A stretch of DNA of 64,000 bases from contig DPJG01000023.1 of NCBI GenBank assembly GCA_003543135.1, forward strand, positions 124,001 through 188,000, read 5' to 3'. The position numbers and the translations under genes are program-made. Positions 26,717 to 37,057 of the stretch are shown here, piece by piece. The notes under the pieces are model-generated. The model did no database searches. It was given only the letters and a program-made list of their open reading frames with translations, and was not told where the DNA came from. The number at the start of each line of letters is the position of its first letter. The first letter of the stretch is position 1. The stretch is from Rheinheimera sp. (GTDB lineage Bacteria; Pseudomonadota; Gammaproteobacteria; Enterobacterales; Alteromonadaceae).

Positions 26717-26743
26717 CTGTTTAACCCTCGAGTAATAGCTCTA

Positions 26744-27769
26744 ATGATTTCAAAACTACTTTCTGGTCTGAGTGTATGTTGTTTACTGACATCGCATATG
26801 GCAGCAGCACAGGTGCAGCCACAGGCAGCTTATTTATTACCAAGGGCTGTGCATTCAGTTCTGACTGACATAGTGCCTGTTGCAGGTAAGTTTTATGTCA
26901 GTGCAGGTGAAAGAGGCCATATTTTATTGAGTCAGGACGGCACAAACTGGCAACAGATGCCGGTGCCACTGCAATCAAATCTGAACTCGGTTTATTTTGC
27001 CGATGAGTTGCATGGCTGGGCAGTGGGGCATGATGCCAGCATTTTACATTCAGCCGATGGTGGCCAAAGCTGGGTGATTCAGCAATTTTTGCCAGAACTC
27101 GACAAACCTTTATTTGATGTATTTTTTAAAGATGCCAAAGAGGGCATCGCTGTAGGTGCTTATGGGATGTTTTACCGCAGCAAAGATGGCGGCCAAAGCT
27201 GGCAGAGTGAGTTTCACCCGGAACTAGCCAGTGAAGACGATCAGGCGCTGCTGGCGGAATTAAAAGAAACTGATCCCGAGTCTTATGCCATTGAAGCCGA
27301 ATCAGTATTACCGCATTTTAATCGTTTATATGCAGACGGCAGTACCTTGTATCTGGTTGGTGAAGCAGGCTTTTTTGCCAAGAGTCTGGACTTTGGCGCC
27401 ACCTGGCAGCGCCAGCCGGAGTTTTATAACGGTTCGCTTTTTGGTATCACCAGAACAGCACAACTGAGCTTAATTACCGTAGGCCTACGCGGCCATGTAT
27501 TCCGTAGTACCGATCAGGGTCAGAGCTGGCAGCAAATTCAGGTGCCATCACCGGCTACGCTGAACAGCGTACTGAGCACCAGCGATGGTAAAGTGTATTT
27601 ACTGGGCAATGCCGGTACTTTAATGGTCAGTGAAGACGATGGCCAGAGCTTCAGTGCGATGAACGAAGCTGACGGCAAAGCCATTCTGAACGCGGTCAAA
27701 ATTGGCGCTAACCTGGTTCTGGCAACCGAAGTTGGTATCAAAACAATTCCTACAAAAGAAACTGAATAA
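26744..27769 (+). CDS. YCF48/BNR-repeat beta-propeller protein
   Basis: A 341-residue exported protein with a signal peptide (MISKLLSGLSVCCLLTSHMA, then AAQ). It has at least six Asp-box/BNR-type repeats: SQDGTNW, SADGGQSW, SKDGGQSW, SLDFGATW, STDQGQSW and SEDDGQSF. These mark a YCF48-like beta-propeller related to the photosystem II assembly factor HCF136. In bacteria such proteins often sit beside RND/MMPL genes, as here; the RND start is 2 bp after this stop. The start is the first Met that gives a signal peptide; its ribosome binding site is poor and it lies downstream of a strong hairpin. A scaffold or assembly role for the RND protein is an inference. Confidence 0.85.
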   Translation: MISKLLSGLSVCCLLTSHMAAAQVQPQAAYLLPRAVHSVLTDIVPVAGKFYVSAGERGHILLSQDGTNWQQMPVPLQSNLNSVYFADELHGWAVGHDASILHSADGGQSWVIQQFLPELDKPLFDVFFKDAKEGIAVGAYGMFYRSKDGGQSWQSEFHPELASEDDQALLAELKETDPESYAIEAESVLPHFNRLYADGSTLYLVGEAGFFAKSLDFGATWQRQPEFYNGSLFGITRTAQLSLITVGLRGHVFRSTDQGQSWQQIQVPSPATLNSVLSTSDGKVYLLGNAGTLMVSEDDGQSFSAMNEADGKAILNAVKIGANLVLATEVGIKTIPTKETE

Positions 27770-27771
27770 CC

Positions 27772-30090
27772 ATGAGTGCGAACCGTTTTATCAATAAATG
27801 TGAATATGCGCTGTTCCGGCATCGCAGTCTGGTGCTGGTCGCTTTTGTGCTCGTCACCTTATTTTTGCTGTTTAAGGCGAGCCAAATCAAACTGGATGCT
27901 GCCTTTACCAAAAATATTCCGCTTAAACATGAATATATGCAGACCTATCTGAAGCACGCCAAAGATTTTGGTGGCGCCAATAATATTCTGATTTCCGTCT
28001 GTGACGCCTCAGGCAATATTTTTAACCCGGATTTTTTTGATTCATTCCGCAAAATCCATGATCAGGTTTATTACATGTCTGGTGTGGACCGGGTGTTGGT
28101 AAAATCTCTGTTCAGTCCAAGTACCCGCTTTGTTGAAGTGGTGGAAGATGGTTTTGCCGGTGGTCCTGTCATTCCGGCGGATTTTGTCAATGACGCCAAT
28201 GGCCTGGCCATCGTCAAACAAAATATTGAAAAAGCAGGCATTGTTGGCCGGATGGTAGCGGACGATTACAGCTGCGCTATGGTCACAGCCCAACTGCAGG
28301 AAATTAACCCGGACACCAACGAAAAACTCGATACTATCGCTTTTGCCAATCAACTGGAAAAAGATGTACGCGGTCAGTTTGAAAACGACAAAATTACGGT
28401 ACACATCATTGGTTTTGCCAAAATGGTTGGTGATGTTGCCAATGGCGCCAAAGGCGTACTGGCATTTTTTGCAGTGGCAATTCTTATCACTGCAGTCATG
28501 GTGTTTTTATTCTCCAAATCAATCACTTTAACTATTTTACCTATTGCCTGTTCTTTGATTGCCGTGATTTGGCAGATGGGGTTATTAACCGTCATGGGTT
28601 TTGGTATTGACCCCATGTCCATTCTGGTACCGTTTTTAGTCTTTGCCATTGGCGTGAGCCACGGTGTGCAGATGATTAACGCCACCGGCAAAAACGTAGC
28701 GGCAGGCCTCGATGCAAAAACAGCGGCTCAGGCAAGCTTCCGTAAGTTATTGATCCCTGGTGGGGTGGCACTGCTGTCTGACACCGTAGGTTTTATCACT
28801 TTACTGATCATCGAAATTGGCGTGATCCGCGAACTGGCTATTACCGCCAGTTTAGGCGTTGGCGTGATTATTCTGACCAACCTTATCCTGCTACCGGTGT
28901 TGATGTCTTATGTGCGTTTTAAAGCCAGTTACGTCAAAGCAGTGTCGGAACCCACACCTGTCGCAGACAAGTTCTGGTACAAACTTTCGGCTTGCGCTGA
29001 GCCAAAAGTCGCTGCTGTGATTTTACTGCTGACTGGCGCTTTATTTGCGCTGGGTTATATCCAGAGTAAAGAGCTGAAAATTGGCGATCTGCATCCGGGC
29101 GCGTCCTCTTTGCACGAAGACTCGCGCTATAACCAGGATACTTTCCTGATCACAGACCGTTATGCCATTTCGGTGGACTATATCAATGTGATGGTAGAAA
29201 CCGATGCCAATGGTTGTACCTTCCATCCTATTATGGAAAAGATTGATCAGTTCCAGTGGCAAATGGAAAACGTACCTGGTGTACAAAGTGCGGTGTCTTT
29301 GCCTTCAGTGTCAAAAACCATCAACGCGGCTTTTAACGAAGGCAACGTCAAATGGCGGATTTTGCCACGCACCACAGAGTCTCTGGTGCAGTCTTCATCG
29401 CGGGTTGAAACCAGCACAGGTTTGTTAAACCCGGATTGTTCTGTGATGCCGGTGATTATTTTCCTGAATGATCACAAAGCCGAAACTATCGAAAAAGTGG
29501 TGGCAGAGGCCAAACGTATCGGCGCCGAACTTGGCACAGATACCACGAAGTTTATGCTGGCATCAGGTCCTGTCGGAGTCATGGCGGCAACGAACGAGGC
29601 GGTCGCGGCTGCACAGGACCCAATGACACTATACGTCTATGGTGCTGTGCTTCTGCTGTGTTTATTAAGTTTCCGCTCAGCCCGTGCCACTTTAGCAGTG
29701 ATCCTGCCACTTTATGTCGTGACAGTACTGGCTACAGCCTTAATGACATTACTGGAAATTGGCCTGACGGTATCAACTTTACCTGTGATAGCACTGGGTG
29801 TAGGTATTGGTGTGGATTACGGTATTTATATCCTGACCAATATGACCCAGCCACTGCGTCAGGGCGTGCCGCTGCGTCAGGCTTATTATGAAGCGTTAAA
29901 GTCAACCGGTAGTGCCGTACTCTTTACTGCGGTCACTCTGGCCATCGGTGTCAGCACCTGGGTGTTCTCCGCACTGAAGTTCCAGGTAGATATGGGCATA
30001 CTGTTAACCTTTATGTTTATCGTCAATATGCTGGGCGCAGTTTTTGTACTGCCGGCACTTGCGGCCTTCTTCTGGCCAAAAAATCGCTAA
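27772..30090 (+). CDS. RND superfamily (MMPL-type) exporter
   Basis: A 772-residue inner-membrane protein with the duplicated RND layout: one N-terminal membrane helix (about 20-36), a large periplasmic loop, a bundle of five helices (about 225-380), a second single helix (about 410-425), a second periplasmic loop and a final five-helix bundle. The segment LVPFLVFAIGVSHGVQMIN and its counterpart VIALGVGIGVDYGIYILTNM are the helix-4 equivalents; the second carries the Asp typical of proton coupling. Size and topology fit the predicted-exporter/MMPL group, which includes lipid and hopanoid transporters, rather than the tripartite drug pumps. No membrane-fusion protein gene is present. It is coupled to the YCF48 gene and followed by a terminator. 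Confidence 0.88.
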   Translation: MSANRFINKCEYALFRHRSLVLVAFVLVTLFLLFKASQIKLDAAFTKNIPLKHEYMQTYLKHAKDFGGANNILISVCDASGNIFNPDFFDSFRKIHDQVYYMSGVDRVLVKSLFSPSTRFVEVVEDGFAGGPVIPADFVNDANGLAIVKQNIEKAGIVGRMVADDYSCAMVTAQLQEINPDTNEKLDTIAFANQLEKDVRGQFENDKITVHIIGFAKMVGDVANGAKGVLAFFAVAILITAVMVFLFSKSITLTILPIACSLIAVIWQMGLLTVMGFGIDPMSILVPFLVFAIGVSHGVQMINATGKNVAAGLDAKTAAQASFRKLLIPGGVALLSDTVGFITLLIIEIGVIRELAITASLGVGVIILTNLILLPVLMSYVRFKASYVKAVSEPTPVADKFWYKLSACAEPKVAAVILLLTGALFALGYIQSKELKIGDLHPGASSLHEDSRYNQDTFLITDRYAISVDYINVMVETDANGCTFHPIMEKIDQFQWQMENVPGVQSAVSLPSVSKTINAAFNEGNVKWRILPRTTESLVQSSSRVETSTGLLNPDCSVMPVIIFLNDHKAETIEKVVAEAKRIGAELGTDTTKFMLASGPVGVMAATNEAVAAAQDPMTLYVYGAVLLLCLLSFRSARATLAVILPLYVVTVLATALMTLLEIGLTVSTLPVIALGVGIGVDYGIYILTNMTQPLRQGVPLRQAYYEALKSTGSAVLFTAVTLAIGVSTWVFSALKFQVDMGILLTFMFIVNMLGAVFVLPALAAFFWPKNR

Positions 30091-30166
30091 AAACGCCAAA
30101 ATACAGACGGCTTGATGTATTGCCGTCTGCTGTACCCATCCAGCATCTTTATGCAAAAAAACTAAT

Positions 30167-30196
30167 GAAAATGGCCTGCGGGCCATTTTCTTATTT
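30167..30196 (+). terminator. Terminator after the RND gene
   Basis: A perfect 10-bp stem (GAAAATGGCC at 30167-30176, GGCCATTTTC at 30181-30190) with a TGCG loop is followed by TTATTT. Confidence 0.7.
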
Positions 30197-30371
30197 AACA
30201 AGGCTGAATATCTTGTCAAATCAGCTTTTTTGCTCTGGTACAACCAGTTTGAAAGGCGGAAATAAAGCTCGAAAAGCGCGGGAATAGGCAATAAACTTCG
30301 CACCTGACACGCTCTGTATGTAATGCACAATCCTGCTTCCCCTCTGCAGAGATTAAAACAAGGATACAAAA

Positions 30372-33300
30372 ATGGCACTGATAGACGGTCAACCATCTGT
30401 ACTTCTACAAAATGTAAGTAAACTCATCCGCCAAAAAGTTAAAGATCAGGTCGAACTGGTCGAGAAATTCGCCTTCACGCTTTACGGCAATGTTGCCAAT
30501 GAAGACATGTTTGGTCGCAATGACAGCGACTTATATGGTGCAGCTTTAAGCCTGTGGCAAACTTTTAACACCCACACTGAGGATGCCGCCAAAATCCGGG
30601 TATTTAATCCGGAAATTGCCCGTCATGGCTGGGAATCCAAACATACTATTGTTGAGATTGTGGTCAAAGACATGCCGTTTCTGGTTGATTCGGTGCGCAT
30701 TGCGTTAAACCGCCACAACATCACAGCGCATTTACTGCTGCATTATCCGCTGCAGACTTTCCGTGATGACAAAGGCAATATCACTGAATTTAACAAACTG
30801 GGTACCAAAGCCAACCCGAGCACCCAACAAACAGTGTTCCATATTGAAATCGACCGGATGACTGACAAAACGGCTATCGACAATCTGGTTGCTGAGCTGG
30901 ATTCAGTGATGCAGGACGTGTCGCTTGCTGTCAGCGACTGGCAGCCAACCCGTGCCAAGCTGGAGCAGGTGATCCGCGAGCTGCCAAACCATTGTGGTAA
31001 AGCCAGCAAAGAACAACTGGCCGAAGCAACCGAATTTTTAAACTGGCTGGCCAAAGATAACTTCACGTTATTGGGATACCGCCAGTACAGCATAGTGCCG
31101 GTGCAGGGTGACTATCGCATCGCCGGTCAGGCCGACACAGCCCTCGGTTTAATGCGCCGTTCTGTGTCGCGCGATTTAATGTTGTCGGATTTACCGGATG
31201 TGGCGCGCAAACAGGCGTTAAGCACAGATCTTTTGATCCTGACCAAAACCAACAACAAATCCAGGGTGCACAGACCGGCTTATATCGATTACATCGGTAT
31301 TAAACGTTTTGATGCCAACGGCAATGTGGTGGGTGAAGACCGGTTTATCGGCTTGTATTCATCTTCGTTATACAACAACAGCGCAGGTGATATTCCACTG
31401 CTGAAAAACAAACTGGCCAATGTGATGGCCCGTTCTGGTTTTGCTGTTGGTACCCATGCTTATAAAGCGCTGCTGAATATTCTGGAAACTTATCCGCGTG
31501 ATGAGCTGATTCAGGCAGACAGCGATGAGCTGCTGGAAATTGCCACTGGCGTACTGCAAATGCAGGAACGTGACATGACCAGGCTGTTTATGCGCAAAGA
31601 CGCATTTGGCCGTTTTGTCTCCGCCATGGTGTATGTGCCGCGCGAGCGTTACAACACTCAGCTGCGTAAAGAAACCCAGCAAATTCTGCAGCAGTTTTTA
31701 GGCAGTACCGAACCGGTGGAATTTACCACCTATTTCTCTGAATCCGTGCTGGCCCGGACCCATTATTTTGTCCGGATCAACGACAGTAATATCGAGTTCA
31801 ATGTGAAAGATATCGAAAACAATCTGATTGAAGCGGCCCGTACCTGGGAAGATAAACTGGAAACAGCCCTGATAGGCCGTTTTGGTGAACTGAGTGGCCG
31901 TGAGCTCAGCCGCAAATATGTCAACGCTTTCCCGCGTGCCTATAAAGAAGAAATGTTGCCAAATGATGCTTTGGTAGACATTGCCAAGCTGGAAGCCTTA
32001 AGCGAAGACAACACGCTGGAAATGCTGTTCTACCGGCCACAGGAAGAAAGCGCTGAGTCTAAAGCAGTGCGGTTGAACCTGTTCCATAAAGACCATCCAA
32101 TCCATTTATCTGACGTGTTGCCGATGCTGGAAAACTTTGGTCTGCGCGTGATTGGTGAAACTCCTTATGCCGTGCGTTGCCCTGAAGGTTCGGTCAGCTG
32201 GATCTTAAACTTCAGTATGGAATTAAACGGCAAGGTGCCACTGGACTTTGAAGCTGCCCAGCAGCTGTTCCAGGAATCTTTTGCCAAGGTCTGGAAAGGT
32301 GATTTAGAAGATGATGGTTTTAACCGTTTAATTCTGGGTGCAGGTTTAACGGGCCGTGAAGCGTCGTTGTTACGTGCTTTTGCCAAATACAAACGTCAAA
32401 TCGGCGGTACTTTCAGCCAGGCTTATGTTGAATCGACTTTTGGCCGCTATCCGTTATTGGCCAATCTGCTGGTGAAACTTTTTAACACCAAGTTTGCGCT
32501 TGAGAACAACAGTCAGGCTGATGCCGATAAACTGCACACTGAAATTCTGGCCCAGCTGGAGAACGTGGCAAACCTGGACGACGACCGCATTATCCGTCGT
32601 TTCCTGGCCATTATTCAGGCCATTGTGCGCACCAACTACTTCCAGAAAGCAGCTGACGGCACAGATAAACCTTATATCTCCTTTAAAGTACGTCCGGCCA
32701 TGATCCCGGATATGCCATTGCCACTGCCATTCTTCGAAATTTTTGTGTATTCACCGAAGGTGGAAGGTGTGCACTTACGTTTTGGTAAGGTTGCACGGGG
32801 TGGTTTACGCTGGTCTGACCGTCGTGAAGACTTCCGCACTGAAGTCCTGGGTCTGGTGAAAGCACAACAAGTGAAAAACACTGTGATTGTGCCTGTAGGC
32901 GCCAAAGGTGGTTTTGTTTGTAAAAAGCTGCCTGAAACCGGTGGCCGTGAAGCCTGGTTAAACGAAGGTAAAGCCTGTTACCGCACCTTTATCCGCGGTT
33001 TACTGGATGTGACCGACAATATTCTGCAAGGCCAGATTGTGCCGCCAAAACAAGTGGTGCGCCTGGATGAAGACGATCCGTATCTGGTGGTGGCAGCAGA
33101 TAAAGGCACTGCAACTTTCTCTGATATCGCCAACAGCATTTCATTGGAATACAACCACTGGTTAGGTGACGCTTTTGCGTCGGGCGGCTCTAACGGTTAC
33201 GACCACAAAGGTATGGGTATCACTGCCCGCGGCGGTTGGGAATCAGTGAAACGCCACTTCCGTGAAGTGGGCATTGACTGTCAAACCACAGATTTTACCG

Positions 33301-35207
33301 TGGTTGGTATCGGTGATATGGCCGGTGACGTGTTTGGTAACGGCATGCTGTTATCAGAGCATATCCGCCTGCAGGTTGCCTTTAACCATATGCATATTTT
33401 TGTGGATCCAAACCCGGTCGCTGCCACTTCGTTTGCCGAACGTCAGCGCCTGTTTAATCTGCCGACTTCAACCTGGGATGATTACAACAAAGAGCTGATT
33501 TCTGAAGGGGGCGGTGTCTTCCTGCGTAGCGCCAAGGCCATTAAACTGAGCCCGCAAATGCAGGCCATGCTCGGCACTGACAAAACTTCATTAACGCCGA
33601 ATGAGTTGATCCGCGCTGCATTAATGATGGAAGTGGACCTGATTTGGAACGGTGGTATCGGTACTTACGTCAAAGCGACGGACGAAAGCCATGCCGAAGT
33701 GGGCGATCGTGCTTCTGAACCGCTGCGTGTAAACGGTAAAGAAGTGAAAGCCAAAATTATTGGTGAAGGCGGTAACTTAGGTACCACCCAACGTGGCCGT
33801 ATTGAATACGCTGCAAACGGTGGCCGTATTAATACCGACTTTATCGATAACGTCGGTGGTGTTGACTGTTCAGATAACGAAGTGAACATCAAAATTCTGC
33901 TCAACGCCATGGTCGCCAGCGGTGATATGACGTTAAAACAGCGTAACGAGTTGCTGTACGACATGACCAATGACGTGGCGGACATCGTCATTAACGACTG
34001 TTACCGTCAGACCCAGAGTATTTCAGTCTCTTCGTTGTTAGGTGCTGAGCAGCTCAAAGAATACACCCGTTTTATCCATGCCCTGGAAAAAGACGGCAAG
34101 TTAAACCGCGAGCTGGAATTCCTGCCAACGGACGACATGCTGGCAGAGCGGATGGTGAAAGGTGTTGGTTTAACCCGTCCAGAGCTCGCCATTTTGACCG
34201 CTTACGGCAAAATGGTGTTAAAAGAGCAGCTGGTGACGCCTGAAGTGTCTGACAATGCGTTCTTTAAACAAGAGCTGATTGGTGCATTCCCGAAAGTGTT
34301 GCAGGAGCGTTATGCAACACAAATGGAAAACCATCCGCTGAAAGCCGAAATTATCGCCACTAAGCTTGCCAATATGCTGGTGAACGATATGGGCGCCAAT
34401 TTTGCGCACCGGATGATGGAAGAAACCGGCTCGACTGTGGCTGAAGTCATTATTTCTTACACCATCGCCCGTGAACTGTTTGATGTGGAAAGTATCTGGC
34501 ATCAACTGGAAGATTTAGACAACGTGGTTGCCGCTGATCTGCAAACCCGCTTGTTGTTCCAGTTACGCCGTACTATGCGCCGCGTAACACGCTGGTTCCT
34601 GCGTCATCGCAACAAAGCAATGGATATCGCACAAACTGTGGCGTTTTTCAAACCAGCTTTTGTGCAAATTTCTGAGCAGTTACCAAGATTATTGGCACCG
34701 GCAGAAGCAGCTGCACTGCAGGAACATCAGGATAGCCTGGTCGCACAACAGGTCCCGGTTCATGTGGCCCGTTATCTGGCGCAATTAAGCACTGTGTTCT
34801 CAGTGATGGACATTGCTCAGGTGGCTGATGCAGAAAAAACCGATTTGTTATTGGCTGCGGAAATTTACTTTAAGCTCGGTGACAAGCTCGACTTGCACTG
34901 GTTCCTGGAGCAAATTACCCAACAGCCGGTCAGCAACCACTGGCAGGCTCTGGCCCGTGCTTCTTACCGCGAAGAGCTGGACTGGCAACAACGTGCGCTG
35001 TCTCAGGTAGTGGTTCGTACCTGTCACAACGCCTGTTCGTCAGATGAAGTGATCCAAAACTGGCTGAAGTCGAATGAACTGGTACTGTCGCGCTGGAGCA
35101 TGATGCTGGCCGAGTTTAAAACCACCAAGAGCCACGAGTTCGCCAAGTTCTCTGTTGCCTTGCGTGAGCTGATGTTATTAAGCCACCACTGCGACAACGT
35201 GAAATAA
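30372..35207 (+). CDS. gdhB: NAD-specific glutamate dehydrogenase, large (180-kDa) class
   Basis: A 1611-residue enzyme of the very large NAD-GDH class first described in Streptomyces and Pseudomonas. It deaminates glutamate to 2-oxoglutarate and ammonia and usually works in the catabolic direction. The N-terminal third holds ACT-like regulatory domains. The catalytic core lies around residues 770-1260 and shows FGKVARGGLRWSDRREDFRT and VGAKGGFVCKK, then DKGTATFSDIAN and, in the dinucleotide-binding part, IGEGGNLGTTQRGR. Start ATG 30372 follows AAGGAT at 30360-30365. It has its own transcript, with terminators on both sides. Together with bkd, astE and ald it points to growth on amino acids. 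Confidence 0.96.
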   Translation: MALIDGQPSVLLQNVSKLIRQKVKDQVELVEKFAFTLYGNVANEDMFGRNDSDLYGAALSLWQTFNTHTEDAAKIRVFNPEIARHGWESKHTIVEIVVKDMPFLVDSVRIALNRHNITAHLLLHYPLQTFRDDKGNITEFNKLGTKANPSTQQTVFHIEIDRMTDKTAIDNLVAELDSVMQDVSLAVSDWQPTRAKLEQVIRELPNHCGKASKEQLAEATEFLNWLAKDNFTLLGYRQYSIVPVQGDYRIAGQADTALGLMRRSVSRDLMLSDLPDVARKQALSTDLLILTKTNNKSRVHRPAYIDYIGIKRFDANGNVVGEDRFIGLYSSSLYNNSAGDIPLLKNKLANVMARSGFAVGTHAYKALLNILETYPRDELIQADSDELLEIATGVLQMQERDMTRLFMRKDAFGRFVSAMVYVPRERYNTQLRKETQQILQQFLGSTEPVEFTTYFSESVLARTHYFVRINDSNIEFNVKDIENNLIEAARTWEDKLETALIGRFGELSGRELSRKYVNAFPRAYKEEMLPNDALVDIAKLEALSEDNTLEMLFYRPQEESAESKAVRLNLFHKDHPIHLSDVLPMLENFGLRVIGETPYAVRCPEGSVSWILNFSMELNGKVPLDFEAAQQLFQESFAKVWKGDLEDDGFNRLILGAGLTGREASLLRAFAKYKRQIGGTFSQAYVESTFGRYPLLANLLVKLFNTKFALENNSQADADKLHTEILAQLENVANLDDDRIIRRFLAIIQAIVRTNYFQKAADGTDKPYISFKVRPAMIPDMPLPLPFFEIFVYSPKVEGVHLRFGKVARGGLRWSDRREDFRTEVLGLVKAQQVKNTVIVPVGAKGGFVCKKLPETGGREAWLNEGKACYRTFIRGLLDVTDNILQGQIVPPKQVVRLDEDDPYLVVAADKGTATFSDIANSISLEYNHWLGDAFASGGSNGYDHKGMGITARGGWESVKRHFREVGIDCQTTDFTVVGIGDMAGDVFGNGMLLSEHIRLQVAFNHMHIFVDPNPVAATSFAERQRLFNLPTSTWDDYNKELISEGGGVFLRSAKAIKLSPQMQAMLGTDKTSLTPNELIRAALMMEVDLIWNGGIGTYVKATDESHAEVGDRASEPLRVNGKEVKAKIIGEGGNLGTTQRGRIEYAANGGRINTDFIDNVGGVDCSDNEVNIKILLNAMVASGDMTLKQRNELLYDMTNDVADIVINDCYRQTQSISVSSLLGAEQLKEYTRFIHALEKDGKLNRELEFLPTDDMLAERMVKGVGLTRPELAILTAYGKMVLKEQLVTPEVSDNAFFKQELIGAFPKVLQERYATQMENHPLKAEIIATKLANMLVNDMGANFAHRMMEETGSTVAEVIISYTIARELFDVESIWHQLEDLDNVVAADLQTRLLFQLRRTMRRVTRWFLRHRNKAMDIAQTVAFFKPAFVQISEQLPRLLAPAEAAALQEHQDSLVAQQVPVHVARYLAQLSTVFSVMDIAQVADAEKTDLLLAAEIYFKLGDKLDLHWFLEQITQQPVSNHWQALARASYREELDWQQRALSQVVVRTCHNACSSDEVIQNWLKSNELVLSRWSMMLAEFKTTKSHEFAKFSVALRELMLLSHHCDNVK

Positions 35208-35242
35208 CGCGGTTGTGAACTAAAGTTTGACATCAAACAGAA

Positions 35243-35270
35243 ATGCCCCGACTGCCGGGGCATTTTTTTA
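35243..35270 (+). terminator. Terminator after gdhB
   Basis: ATGCCCCG (35243-35250) pairs with CGGGGCAT (35256-35263) across a 5-nt loop and is followed by a T tract. Confidence 0.9.
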
Positions 35271-35315
35271 AAATGTGCTGCGTTATCTTTTTACATTAAA
35301 TACAAAGGCCTGGTT

Positions 35316-36326
35316 ATGTTTTACAAAATTGCACGTGATCTGATGTTTTGTGCTGATGCGGAAAAATCGCATCATTTTGCCCTCGACAGCTTAAAAGCTT
35401 TACAGCATACGCCGTTGTCGATGTTATGGCGCCAGCAGATCCAGCCAAAACCTGTGACAGTGGCCGGTATCACTTTTGATAATCCGGTTGGACTTGCAGC
35501 TGGCCTTGATAAAAATGCCGATTGTATTGATGCCTTTGCCCAAATGGGTTTTGGCTTTATTGAAGTAGGTACAGTCACACCAAGACCACAGGCGGGCAAT
35601 GACAAACCGCGGTTATTCCGCCTGCCAGAGGCAAACGCTATTATTAACCGTATGGGTTTTAATAATAAAGGTGTTGATTATCTGGTTGAAAACGTAAAAA
35701 AAGCCCAATACAAAGGTGTACTTGGTATCAATATTGGCAAAAACAAAGACACGCCAAACGAGCAGGGTAAAGATGATTATGTGCATTGCATGCGCAAAGT
35801 TTACCCATATGCCAGTTATATCACTGTAAATATTTCCTCACCCAATACGCCAGGCCTGCGCGATTTGCAGTTTGGTGATGCGCTACTGGATTTACTGAAC
35901 GCTGTGAAAAACGAGCAACTGGATTTAGCGGCCAAACATGGCAAATATGTGCCGGTGTTTGTCAAAATCGCCCCTGATATGGATGAAGTTGCAGTACAAC
36001 AAGTGGCTGAAACTTTATTACAGAGCAAAATGGATGGTGCTATAGCCACCAACACCACACTGGAGCGTAGTGCTGTGGCCGGTTTAAAGCATGCCAATGA
36101 AAGTGGCGGTTTAAGCGGGGCGCCGGTGCGGTTAAAAAGCACTGAAGTGATCCGGCAGCTTCGATCCGCTGTTGGGCCTGATATGCCGATCATCGGCGTA
36201 GGTGGTATTGACAGTGCCGAGTCGGCTCAGGAAAAACTCAATGCCGGCGCGCAGTTAGTACAGATTTATACCGGCTTTATTTATCAGGGACCACAGCTTA
36301 TCCGTTCGATCGTCAACAGCTTATAA
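35316..36326 (+). CDS. pyrD: Dihydroorotate dehydrogenase (quinone), class 2
   Basis: A 336-residue flavoprotein, the same length as E. coli PyrD, that oxidises dihydroorotate to orotate with ubiquinone at the inner membrane. Visible blocks are the N-terminal amphipathic helix ([20 protein letters not shown]), the FMN site [18 protein letters not shown], the catalytic-serine segment [14 protein letters not shown] that marks class 2, and the phosphate-binding [19 protein letters not shown]. Start ATG 35316 has AAAGG upstream. A zapC-like gene follows at 104 bp, the same neighbour as in E. coli. Confidence 0.97.
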   Translation: MFYKIARDLMFCADAEKSHHFALDSLKALQHTPLSMLWRQQIQPKPVTVAGITFDNPVGLAAGLDKNADCIDAFAQMGFGFIEVGTVTPRPQAGNDKPRLFRLPEANAIINRMGFNNKGVDYLVENVKKAQYKGVLGINIGKNKDTPNEQGKDDYVHCMRKVYPYASYITVNISSPNTPGLRDLQFGDALLDLLNAVKNEQLDLAAKHGKYVPVFVKIAPDMDEVAVQQVAETLLQSKMDGAIATNTTLERSAVAGLKHANESGGLSGAPVRLKSTEVIRQLRSAVGPDMPIIGVGGIDSAESAQEKLNAGAQLVQIYTGFIYQGPQLIRSIVNSL

Positions 36327-36430
36327 CGATCCGGTGGCGATCAGGGCAGGTTAGTCCAAAATATTCTTTAACATCTTGATCTGACAGGTGTAAAACGGCG
36401 GCATCCAAACTTTTTCCAAAGGTTGTCAGC

Positions 36431-36952
36431 ATGTGCGCTTTTACACCTTCAGCTTCCTGGCAGTGGCAAACCCAAACCGGGCAGCTGCAATTGCAAACCG
36501 GGCAGTTTTTGCATCGCACACCTTTTCAGCTGACTGATTTAAACAGCAGTCCCAGCCCAGATTTTACGCTGGCCCAGGCAGAATTGTTCTGGCAGTTCTG
36601 GCATGCGCTGGAGCAACTCCAATATCCCGCTGCTGCTTGTTTTGCCGCTGCTATAGATGCATTGGCGGCACAGCAGTACTTGCGCCAGACCGGCCACAAA
36701 AGCTGGTGGTTTACTGCCATATCCGCAGATTATCAGCCCGCTTGTGCTGAACTGGTCTGGGTCGGCGGCCAGCAGCCATTATTGGCGCTGGTCACCCAAC
36801 AACAAGGCACTTGCTGTCAGCTGTTGTTGCTCGAAGATGGCCACAGTCTGCAGGGCAAGACACTTTATGCCGGTGAAGTGCTGATGCTGCTGAATGACAG
36901 GGTGCAACCCTGGCTACCTGCCTCTGGTCACAAGCTGGCAAAATCCGCCTGA
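36431..36952 (+). CDS. zapC: Cell division protein ZapC-like
   Basis: A 173-residue cytoplasmic protein that fits the ZapC family by length, position next to pyrD and pattern. It has an N-terminal W-W pair (SWQWQ), FHRTPFQL-like and YLRQTGHKSWWF segments, a CAELVWVG strand, and the C-terminal LQGKTLYAGEVLMLLNDRVQPW, which parallels the IKIMNDRLKP end of E. coli ZapC. ZapC binds FtsZ and bundles its protofilaments. Overall identity to the enterobacterial protein appears low, so the name rests on motif order and synteny. It is unusually rich in Gln and Trp. Confidence 0.78.
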   Translation: MCAFTPSASWQWQTQTGQLQLQTGQFLHRTPFQLTDLNSSPSPDFTLAQAELFWQFWHALEQLQYPAAACFAAAIDALAAQQYLRQTGHKSWWFTAISADYQPACAELVWVGGQQPLLALVTQQQGTCCQLLLLEDGHSLQGKTLYAGEVLMLLNDRVQPWLPASGHKLAKSA

Positions 36953-37057
36953 TTTGAGCACAGACACTAAGTTTTTTTGTTGTTTTGCCACAATCTGCTA
37001 GGCACTTTGATCTGAATGGGTAAAATAGCGCTGATTTTATTTTCCAGGTAATACAGT

